From the NCBI RefSeq assembly GCF_017883985.1, contig NZ_PRDG01000004.1, positions 232,228 to 296,227 on the forward strand: a DNA stretch of 64,000 nucleotides, written 5' to 3'. Both the position numbers and the translations under genes were made by a program. This document shows, one piece after another, positions 1 through 5,771 of this stretch. This DNA is from Streptococcus oricebi (GTDB lineage Bacteria; Bacillota; Bacilli; Lactobacillales; Streptococcaceae). How positions within the stretch are numbered: the stretch's first letter is position 1; the number at the start of each line of letters is the position of its first letter. The notes under the pieces are model-generated. The model saw only the letters and a program-made list of their open reading frames with translations. It did no database searches and was not told the DNA's origin.

Positions 1-1444
1 TAGAGACATCAATTTCGGGTTTCTTGCTTGGACCGGTCACTTCTGGACTGCTTGAGCGATTAATCTCAGGCTTACTTGTCTTTGATGAATCAAGCTCTGG
101 TTTCTTACTTGGGCCAGATACTTCTTGAGTCCTTGGTGTCTCAATTTCGGGTTTAACCTTTTTACCTGAACCCAGAGCCGAGAGGTCTACATCAGTAGCC
201 GAGCTTGTCTTTAAATCCGGTCTAGCACTTGACGGTAGATCTCCTCCCTTGCCACTAGTCGGCAAGTCAACATCGGCTGCTCCACCACCCTTGCCTGATC
301 TTGCCCGAACTTTGTTGCCAACAAAACTGGTCCCATGCGCCAAGGCACGACCACCAATAAACTGAGCCATGGCTCCTAAGGGGTCATCTTTCATGGCTGT
401 TGCTGTATGTATGATATCATTGGCATCATCAGCATAGTTGGCAGCCTTAGTTACTGTCTGGACTGTTGTGGTTGCGGTTTTTCCGGTCTTTGCGAGGACA
501 CTGGCATAGGTCGCAAGTCCTCCTGTCGCTGCGGTCAAGACCGCATCGACACCTGCCCAGACTCGTTCTCCATCAGATAGACGCTTCCCAGAAATAGTTT
601 CTCCACTAGCTGCTTGATAGGTGCTATCAGCTACCAAGAGAAGGGTCCCTCCTCCAATCAAGAGAGGAGCTAAGGTTCCCCCACTCAGAACACTTCCGGC
701 AATAATAGCACCGACTGCTATAATTTTACCACCAATTTCAACCCACTGCAACCATTCTTTGTTATTTTCCTTCCAAGTTGAACGAGCTCGCTGATACTCC
801 CCAATCTGGGTAGGGAACATGGCCTCCATAAGGTCATGATCATTCAAGCCTTTAAGTTTTTCATACTTCTCATGGTCTTCTTTCTCAATCTTAGCTAGAC
901 CCTCTTTGGCTAATTTAAGTTTGGCATCATAGAGCTCCTTAGCTGCAGGAATCGGGGTCTTGTCGCTATTGACAATATCGGAAATACTATAGTGCTCGGT
1001 AGTAGTATAAGTCTGAGGTCTGCCCGAACTGTAGGGACCGTAACCATAATTGTTATAGGTATGAGTTTTTTCGTAGGTTAAATGTTCGCTTTTATATTTA
1101 TGGTCACCTTCATTAACCTTATTCAGGCTGTCTAGAGCATTATCCAGGCCTTCAAAAAATTTGCCGTCAATATTTTGGACAATCTCTTTATGAATCTTCT
1201 TAGCAGCCTCTAAGCGTTTCAAGGCATGATGTTCGGCATCTTCAAAAGGTGAGACTGGCATATCACGTCCCAAGGTCGCTTCTCCAGTTGCTACATAGAG
1301 GTCAGCTATCCCTTCCGAATTGACCTTTTTGGCCACTTCATCAATGTCCTTTAACAGGTCCTTGACACAGTCGATATTACTGTGAAACAAACCTGTCTTA
1401 GAGCCTTCTTTAAAATCATCTTCATGCGTATAATATTTAGCCAT
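1..1444 (-). CDS. T7SS polymorphic toxin, unit 1 (3' end beyond window)
   Basis: The 481 visible residues are the N-terminal and central parts of a large secreted toxin-like protein. They match the unit-2 toxin (5772-7616) along their length: N-terminal helical region with the shared SNIDCVK motif, a glycine-rich hydrophobic stretch near residues 240-275, then a segment like the pre-toxin TG motif of polymorphic toxins (SGETISGKRL, then WAG and LTAATGG). A Pro/Ser/Lys/Glu-rich linker with degenerate KPEI/KPEL units follows and runs off the window, so the toxin domain and its immunity gene are not visible. The start is the ATG at 1442-1444, which aligns with the unit-2 start. It is the last visible gene of a minus-strand operon. 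Export by T7SS is inferred from the neighbours; no enzymatic activity can be assigned. Confidence 0.75.
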   Translation of the reverse strand, partial: MAKYYTHEDDFKEGSKTGLFHSNIDCVKDLLKDIDEVAKKVNSEGIADLYVATGEATLGRDMPVSPFEDAEHHALKRLEAAKKIHKEIVQNIDGKFFEGLDNALDSLNKVNEGDHKYKSEHLTYEKTHTYNNYGYGPYSSGRPQTYTTTEHYSISDIVNSDKTPIPAAKELYDAKLKLAKEGLAKIEKEDHEKYEKLKGLNDHDLMEAMFPTQIGEYQRARSTWKENNKEWLQWVEIGGKIIAVGAIIAGSVLSGGTLAPLLIGGGTLLLVADSTYQAASGETISGKRLSDGERVWAGVDAVLTAATGGLATYASVLAKTGKTATTTVQTVTKAANYADDANDIIHTATAMKDDPLGAMAQFIGGRALAHGTSFVGNKVRARSGKGGGAADVDLPTSGKGGDLPSSARPDLKTSSATDVDLSALGSGKKVKPEIETPRTQEVSGPSKKPELDSSKTSKPEINRSSSPEVTGPSKKPEIDVS

Positions 1445-1457
1445 GATAACTCCTCTC

Positions 1458-1934
1458 TTAGGCTCCACCCGTACCAATAATCATATCGGAAGACTTAGCT
1501 CCACTCATCTTCTGATGAATTTCGCCGTCCTCATCCTGAATGGATTTTTTTAGTTTATCCACTGATCCTTTAGGATCGTCTTTGATGCCCTGCTTATCCT
1601 CGGCAGAGGCCTCTGGGTTGTGTAAAATACTATTAGCAATATCCATGGCCAATATCTTATCGGTATCAATAAACTGGCTATAGGTCCCCTGAGTATGCTT
1701 AAAGAGCACTTCGGTCAAGGTCTGAAAGGTCTGGGCCTTGGTCACAAAGCGAGTCAGCTGATTCTCTTCTCCTGCCATGCGATTATGTACTTCGCCTTGT
1801 GAACTAAGATTTGGCAGTCCATCAACTCCTACCTTTAATGTGCTACTTAGTTGAGTAGCAGAGGTCACCAGGGTCCGAATATTGAGCAGAAGTTGCTCCT
1901 GCTGGGTTAAATCAATACTAATCTTATCTGCCAT
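1458..1934 (-). CDS. T7SS-associated helical protein upstream of toxin, unit 1
   Basis: A predicted soluble, mostly alpha-helical protein of 158 residues with no signal peptide or membrane segment. It is paralogous to the 175-residue protein at 7609-8136, sharing QEQLL near the start, TLTEVLFKHT in the middle and AMDIANSIL after it. It sits 13 bp upstream of the toxin gene in the same operon. Small helical proteins encoded just before LXG-class toxins usually bind the toxin N-terminus and guide it to the T7SS, and that role is the likeliest here. No family name is certain from sequence alone; it could instead be a detached N-terminal targeting domain of the toxin. Confidence 0.72.
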   Translation of the reverse strand: MADKISIDLTQQEQLLLNIRTLVTSATQLSSTLKVGVDGLPNLSSQGEVHNRMAGEENQLTRFVTKAQTFQTLTEVLFKHTQGTYSQFIDTDKILAMDIANSILHNPEASAEDKQGIKDDPKGSVDKLKKSIQDEDGEIHQKMSGAKSSDMIIGTGGA

Positions 1935-1935
1935 A

Positions 1936-2595
1936 CTAGACCCTCACTTTCAAATCGTTGACAATCAAATCGCGTAATTCCTCGCCATCAATTGAGCGAA
2001 CAAGCTCACGCGCCATATCATACTCATACAAACCTGATGGTGCTTCGAAAAAGAGACTGTCCTTCATCAGCTCCTTGCGCCGAAAGGTCTGTAAACGAAA
2101 GGATTCATTATCGGCATAGTAGGTCTGCAAGCGAAAGGCTGAAAATGGTTCCCAGCCATAGTATCTATAATTCTTACGCTTCTTTTCAATATCCTTGAGC
2201 AGGGGATGGATATCCTTGAGATGGGCTAGAAAGATGAGACTATGCAGGTTTTCAATCACATATTGATTGTCGTCAATCTGCTTGATAACCGTTGTCACCC
2301 ACTTATTGTTGTCAGTTTCCTGGGCACAGAAATAATTACTGTCCACCTGACAATGGTAAAGGGCCTTATGATAACGTTCTAAAAAGGCACCATAGTAGGC
2401 ACATTCCTCAGTCGGCTCATCATTCACTATTAGTCCCATTTTGCCTAAGTCTTCGTAACCTTTTTCCAGCACCAGGCGCAGATTTTCCAAGCGAGATTTG
2501 CCCTCTTGACTGGGCAGGGGCAGCAAGAAAAGGTCGTCCGAATAATCATTAAAGAGGTGCAAGGCGTAAATTGCCTCCAAAGTAAAGATTTTCAT
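1936..2595 (-). CDS. T7SS adaptor-like protein (DUF5081-like), unit 1
   Basis: A soluble protein of 219 residues, identical in length to its unit-2 paralogue at 8138-8797. Shared blocks include LFLLPLP, FCAQETD, SLIFLAHLK and KDSLFFEAPSG. From memory it resembles the DUF5081 family found in firmicute LXG/T7SS loci, which may act as a cytosolic chaperone comparable to mycobacterial EspG; that functional link is inference. The start overlaps the stop of the upstream WXG100-like gene by 4 bp, indicating translational coupling. A GGAG lies about 11 nt before the ATG. One base separates its stop from the next start. Confidence 0.68.
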   Translation of the reverse strand: MKIFTLEAIYALHLFNDYSDDLFLLPLPSQEGKSRLENLRLVLEKGYEDLGKMGLIVNDEPTEECAYYGAFLERYHKALYHCQVDSNYFCAQETDNNKWVTTVIKQIDDNQYVIENLHSLIFLAHLKDIHPLLKDIEKKRKNYRYYGWEPFSAFRLQTYYADNESFRLQTFRRKELMKDSLFFEAPSGLYEYDMARELVRSIDGEELRDLIVNDLKVRV

Positions 2596-2927
2596 CCGTT
2601 ATCAATCTCCTTTCTCACATTGGCTTGGGAAGTTGAATTAAGCAGGGTTTCTAGTCCTTCAACAGCCTCCTTTAATTCTTTGACACTAGTAGAAAAATCA
2701 CCTTGGTACTGCTTGATAAAATCTTTCAAGCCCAGATACTGCTCCTTAGCTTGTCCACTCCAAAGACTGTCGCTACTTTCCACACTAGAAATATTAGCCG
2801 GAATGGTTGTCTCAATTAAGGTCACAGCCGTTTTGAGTTGCTCTAATACGGCAGAGATATTACTGCTTTCATATTGAACCGTTGGTGCAGTATAACGGTC
2901 TTGAATTTCATTGATATCTGTATTCAT
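2592..2927 (-). CDS. WXG100-like small T7SS protein, unit 1
   Basis: A 111-residue helical protein with the central LWSGQAKEQY segment, a W-x-G turn between two predicted helices as in ESAT-6/WXG100 proteins. It has no signal peptide. The unit-2 paralogue (8794-9129) has the same length and shares TLIETTIPA, GQAKEQYLGLKDFI and VEGLETLLNSTS. In LXG loci such proteins (often called Lap or DUF3130-like) form a complex with the toxin N-terminus and supply part of the export signal. The stop overlaps the downstream start. It is more likely a toxin partner than the secreted core EsxA, because it is duplicated with the toxin module and lies far from essC. Confidence 0.72.
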   Translation of the reverse strand: MNTDINEIQDRYTAPTVQYESSNISAVLEQLKTAVTLIETTIPANISSVESSDSLWSGQAKEQYLGLKDFIKQYQGDFSTSVKELKEAVEGLETLLNSTSQANVRKEIDNG

Positions 2928-2939
2928 GCCATGTCCTCC

Positions 2940-3335
2940 TTACCACCATATTCTCTCAAAAGGATTTATTTTCCCTTCATTATATTGATCCTTAACACGG
3001 TCCATCTGGCTATTTAAACTACTAATCTTAGATTCTAAGAGATTGTGCAGATTGACAAAGGAATTATTAGCGTCGCGTACATAATCACGGTACTTGGTCA
3101 TCATTTTAACATCTTCTTTGAGATGTTCAGACAGGTTACTGATATAGTGATAGCCTGGCTCTCCATCTACAATACCAATGATTTTTTCACAGTATTCGAT
3201 AAATTGATTCATATTATCCAAGCCCCGCATATAGTTAAGACTATGCGAGCGGATACTATTTCGTACCCGTTCGTATTTTTCTTTTTCCGCCTTATAGTCA
3301 TTAAAGGCCTGTTTTAATTCTGCATCACTTGCCAT
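2940..3335 (-). CDS. T7SS-associated helical protein (DUF3958-like), unit 1
   Basis: 131 residues, highly charged and helical, with likely coiled-coil segments. It is a paralogue of 9151-9540, sharing SxNYMRGxDNMNxFIxYCE, GYHY and YRDYxRDANNSF. From memory it resembles DUF3958-type Lap partner proteins of LXG toxins; the assignment is tentative. It lies 12 bp upstream of the WXG100-like gene and 14 bp downstream of the membrane-protein gene, so all are probably cotranscribed. It differs from the unit-2 copy at the C-terminus, ending in NPFERIWW rather than FWERI. No catalytic motif is seen, and a chaperone or targeting role is inferred from its position. Confidence 0.68.
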   Translation of the reverse strand: MASDAELKQAFNDYKAEKEKYERVRNSIRSHSLNYMRGLDNMNQFIEYCEKIIGIVDGEPGYHYISNLSEHLKEDVKMMTKYRDYVRDANNSFVNLHNLLESKISSLNSQMDRVKDQYNEGKINPFERIWW

Positions 3336-3349
3336 ACTATTCTCCTTTT

Positions 3350-3772
3350 CTAATTGCGATACTGCTGGATAATCTCATAGGCTTCCCTTTTCTTCTTCTC
3401 AGCCATGCCTGACTGGTAGCTTTGTACAAAGACAAAGATGATTACCAGCAGGGCCGGAAAAAGACTGATGTAGCGTTTTTGTCTCATGGACATGGGCACC
3501 TTGGTCCCTGTGGTCTTTGTCTTTTTCAGCTCAGGCTGCTCTTTTTCGATTTGATTTTTTGAAGTGAAGAGCGGAAAAGCTCCGACAAACCAAATAGGGA
3601 GCATGATAACCGTCAGGATTGAAAAATACCGATTGTAAGAAGGCAGTTGATTGTAAACTAATACAAAAACTCCAACTAAACCAATCAGGTAAGTCAATCC
3701 CCACCAAAGAAGCCAACTATAAGCCTCTTTTTTGATTATCAAATACTCCCTAAGTTGCTCATTTTGTTCCAT
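3350..3772 (-). CDS. Small membrane protein leading toxin module, unit 1
   Basis: A 140-residue protein with three predicted transmembrane helices: about residues 19-40 (LLWWGLTYLIGLVGVFVLVY), 48-69 and 107-125. A basic loop lies between helices 2 and 3 and a charged tail follows. No known family is recognised. It is the first gene of the unit-1 operon, downstream of a plausible promoter at 3955-3983. Its unit-2 counterpart survives only as a 23-codon relic (9741-9809), so one copy may serve both toxins or the protein may be dispensable. Possible roles are toxin docking at the membrane or protection of the producer; neither is supported directly. Confidence 0.65.
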   Translation of the reverse strand: MEQNEQLREYLIIKKEAYSWLLWWGLTYLIGLVGVFVLVYNQLPSYNRYFSILTVIMLPIWFVGAFPLFTSKNQIEKEQPELKKTKTTGTKVPMSMRQKRYISLFPALLVIIFVFVQSYQSGMAEKKKREAYEIIQQYRN

Positions 3773-3833
3773 TGAATCCTCCTTGTCTTGTGACTCTTGT
3801 CTCCCCAGTCAAGAAGTAATGAGATAAACTTTA

Positions 3834-3934
3834 ATACCCAATGAAAATCAACCTAAATCGCTAACATGCTGGTTAAAAGAAGAGCTTATCCTAACTAGCA
3901 CAAGTGAAGCTTGGCAATTTTTTATGAGTATTGG
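3834..3934. mobile_element. RUP/IS630-like MITE flanked by TA in unit-1 leader
   Basis: About 101 bp flanked on both sides by TA (3832-3833 and 3935-3936). The left end ATACCCAATGAAAATCAA closely resembles, from memory, the terminal sequence of pneumococcal RUP and IS630-Spn1 elements. The right end read in reverse (CCAATACTCATAAAAAA) is an imperfect inverted copy. Alignment with the homologous leader of unit 2 (9840-9900), which lacks this stretch, serves as an empty-site comparison. No coding capacity is seen. It lies in the 5' untranslated region between the unit-1 promoter and its first gene. Confidence 0.6.
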
Positions 3935-3954
3935 TATAAAATTATCTACTTTTT

Positions 3955-3983
3955 ATGATAACACGAAGAAAAAAAATAAGCAA
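3955..3983 (-). promoter_or_regulatory. Promoter of T7SS toxin unit 1
   Basis: TTGCTT and TATCAT are separated by 17 bp on the minus strand, with TG one base before the -10 (extended -10). The CTTCGTGT spacer end is identical in the unit-2 promoter (9896-9924). It overlaps the last codons of the DUF4274-like gene. Confidence 0.5.
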
Positions 3984-3988
3984 ATCTT

Positions 3989-4492
3989 CTAATAATGTCT
4001 ATTTTGGCAAAAAAAGCAAGTGTCGTCATCGACCTTGCTTTTCTTATTTAAGTTTTTTACTTGAACATCCTCTCCCTCGACTCCGTCAAGAAATATAGCT
4101 GGTAAATCTGGTTCTTGTTTTTTCAACCTAAATTTTTGTACTTTGCTAAGTTCAGGTAAGTAACCAAGCTCTCCGTCGGGGAATTTGTCTTCGAACAAAT
4201 TCTTATATAAAGACCTTATAAACGCTTTCCAAACAGGGGAGGAATACTCTCCGAAACCCTCAAAAAGGAAGCGGTAGCCATCAGCTCTATCAAAAGCAAG
4301 CAAGGCCGTTGCTTTGGTACAAGCTGAGTTATCAAGCACTGCTTGCGGAAGTTCAAAACCATTGTCCCAATTATAATTATCTAGCAAAATGAACAGTTGT
4401 TCGGAACTATTTATACTTTGAACTTGTTCTAATGCTTTTGTTATGTCTTCAGAATATAGAATATTTGTTAAAAATTTCATGTTATTAGTCAT
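3989..4492 (-). CDS. DUF4274-like immunity-type protein
   Basis: 167 residues if started at ATG 4492, which has AAGGA seven bases upstream; an in-frame GTG at 4525 lacks a good ribosome binding site. The region LLDNYNWDNGFELPQ, followed by a cysteine and TALLAFDRADGY, matches from memory the DUF4274 family, common among stand-alone or immunity-type proteins near polymorphic toxins. It has no signal peptide. It lies between toxin units 1 and 2, after a terminator that ends the unit-2 transcript, and may be an orphan immunity gene. Oddly, its 3' end runs through an intrinsic terminator (4012-4042), so the last ~18 residues (VDDDTCFFCQNRHY) may be a secondary extension. Confidence 0.62.
   Translation of the reverse strand: MTNNMKFLTNILYSEDITKALEQVQSINSSEQLFILLDNYNWDNGFELPQAVLDNSACTKATALLAFDRADGYRFLFEGFGEYSSPVWKAFIRSLYKNLFEDKFPDGELGYLPELSKVQKFRLKKQEPDLPAIFLDGVEGEDVQVKNLNKKSKVDDDTCFFCQNRHY
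4012..4042 (-). terminator. Intrinsic terminator inside 3' end of DUF4274-like gene
   Basis: On the minus strand, AAAGCAAGGTCG pairs with CGACACTTGCTTT around a short loop with one mismatch, followed by a T run. It lies before the stop codon of the gene at 3989-4492. Confidence 0.55.
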
Positions 4493-4563
4493 AAAATCAT
4501 CCTTCAATAAGTCTAAACTTTTCACAGTTCTTTATATTTCCCAAAGTATGAAAATAATATAGC

Positions 4564-4586
4564 AAAAAGAGGACGATTGTCCTCTT
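4564..4586 (-). terminator. Terminator ending toxin unit 2 transcript
   Basis: An AAGAGGAC/GTCCTCTT perfect stem with a four-base loop, followed by TTTTTGC on the minus strand, just downstream of the 70-residue gene. Confidence 0.75.
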
Positions 4587-4613
4587 AAAATAGTAGTCTC
4601 TGTTCCAACTAAA

Positions 4614-4826
4614 TTATCGATTTTCTGTGAATATCTTTTCCAAACCTTCAAAAATGACATCCCGCAAGACTTCATTGTAACTGTCATACTGGCGCATTTC
4701 TTGGATTTTGTCAAAGGCAATTTTAATCGTGCCGTCCACCAAAATCGTAAGCCCAGCAATTTCCTCATCTGACCCCTCTTTTCCAAAAGTATCGTTTAAG
4801 ATGATTAACTGTCTATTTTCTTCCAT
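4614..4826 (-). CDS. Small hypothetical protein in toxin/immunity cluster
   Basis: A 70-residue acidic soluble protein with no signal peptide or recognised domain. The pattern suggests a short beta strand (QLIILND), another (GLTILVDGTIKIAF), then two helices. It lies 24 bp downstream of kptA and ends just before an intrinsic terminator, so it is the last gene of the toxin-immunity-kptA transcript. GGATGG precedes the ATG. It could be an immunity fragment, a small antitoxin or an accessory protein. Function unknown. Confidence 0.55.
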   Translation of the reverse strand: MEENRQLIILNDTFGKEGSDEEIAGLTILVDGTIKIAFDKIQEMRQYDSYNEVLRDVIFEGLEKIFTENR

Positions 4827-4850
4827 TATTTTCCATCCATAACATAAAAA

Positions 4851-5402
4851 TTATTTATCTTCTATAATAGAAATATACTCACTAGGAATTGGATCTGAAA
4901 GCCATATATCCTCATTTCCAATGTAAAACTTTACACCATTTTCCCAAGCAGACTGGGCAGCAACCTCTAAAATGATAGCTCTGTCATCCCTTCTCAAAGC
5001 TACCTGCTGCGCCGTATTTACATCAGAAGACAAATGAACATACTGTCTTTCTTTTGGAATTAGCCCCGTTTGTAAAATCTGATTTAAAAATCTTTCAACT
5101 GTTCCATGATATAAAACTTTCGGTGGTTTATTGGCTGTTTTAGATAATTTGTTTTTTATGGAATGTCCATAAAAAGCTCTAATCTTTTCAGCTTTGATTT
5201 CATGGCGTTTTTTGTCAGATAGTTCTATCATTGTTTCGAGGTCAGCTCTTGTAAGTCCTTTCCATAAAGGAGTTTCTGATAATTTATCTATTAAATCGTC
5301 AACTGAACACCAACCCTCTGCATCTAGCTTTATACCATATTTATCTGGATTATGCCTTAATATATAGGATACTTCTCTACTGAGTTTTGTATAATCAAGC
5401 AA
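4851..5402 (-). CDS. kptA: RNA 2'-phosphotransferase, KptA/Tpt1 family
   Basis: 183 residues, the normal size for KptA/Tpt1, which transfers the 2'-phosphate from an RNA splice or repair junction to NAD+. Visible family features are SYILRHNPDKYGIKLDAEGW at the N-terminus, LYHGT in the NAD-binding half, then VHLSSD and an AIILEV strand. The family starts at LSREVSYILRH, which fits a TTG start at 5402 preceded by GAGGTGG; that start overlaps the immunity stop by 8 bp, indicating translational coupling. The DNA is visibly more AT-rich than the core genes. Bacteria lack the eukaryotic tRNA-splicing substrate, so a role in repairing toxin-damaged RNA, or another ADP-ribosyl chemistry, is an inference from location. 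Confidence 0.85.
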   Translation of the reverse strand: MLDYTKLSREVSYILRHNPDKYGIKLDAEGWCSVDDLIDKLSETPLWKGLTRADLETMIELSDKKRHEIKAEKIRAFYGHSIKNKLSKTANKPPKVLYHGTVERFLNQILQTGLIPKERQYVHLSSDVNTAQQVALRRDDRAIILEVAAQSAWENGVKFYIGNEDIWLSDPIPSEYISIIEDK

Positions 5403-5766
5403 GTCTTTCCACCTCAAAACTATCAGCAATGACTTGAAAGAAACCTGAGCCGTCCAAGTAAAAAGCATAGTGATTAGGAGACCACAAGGCATAGTCTCTT
5501 TCATTTGTTTCTTTTAGCTCCGTTAATCTTTTAGAATTTTCAATTTTAATGACGGTATCATAAGAGCCCTCCGTTATTCCAAATTTTGAGGAGGTCCGAG
5601 TAAATTCCAAGACGGATTGAAATTTTAGTAGAACTTCGCTAAACTGCTCCTCATCATCATAACCTGAAATCCGAATCGCCACCTCTAAACCTGTTAGCTG
5701 AATTTCAGGCTCTTTTTCTAAATTTGAAGAAAACATAGGTAAAATATATTCTGTTTTGTAGGTCAT
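5395..5766 (-). CDS. Candidate immunity protein for unit-2 toxin
   Basis: A 123-residue acidic soluble protein with no signal peptide, rich in predicted beta strands (VAIRISGYDDEEQF; HYAFYLDGSGFFQVI). It starts five bases after the toxin stop, with AAGGA upstream, and its stop overlaps the kptA start. Position directly behind a polymorphic toxin and a small acidic character are the usual signs of a cognate immunity protein. It would act in the cytosol by binding the toxin C-terminus. No named immunity family is recognised, so the call rests on context. Confidence 0.65.
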   Translation of the reverse strand: MTYKTEYILPMFSSNLEKEPEIQLTGLEVAIRISGYDDEEQFSEVLLKFQSVLEFTRTSSKFGITEGSYDTVIKIENSKRLTELKETNERDYALWSPNHYAFYLDGSGFFQVIADSFEVERLA

Positions 5767-5771
5767 ATTTT

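Noticed and set aside
4532..4786. 84-residue frame overlapping the 70-residue gene
   Set aside because: It reads through the terminator at 4564-4586 in another frame; the 70-residue frame has the better start and sits in operon spacing.
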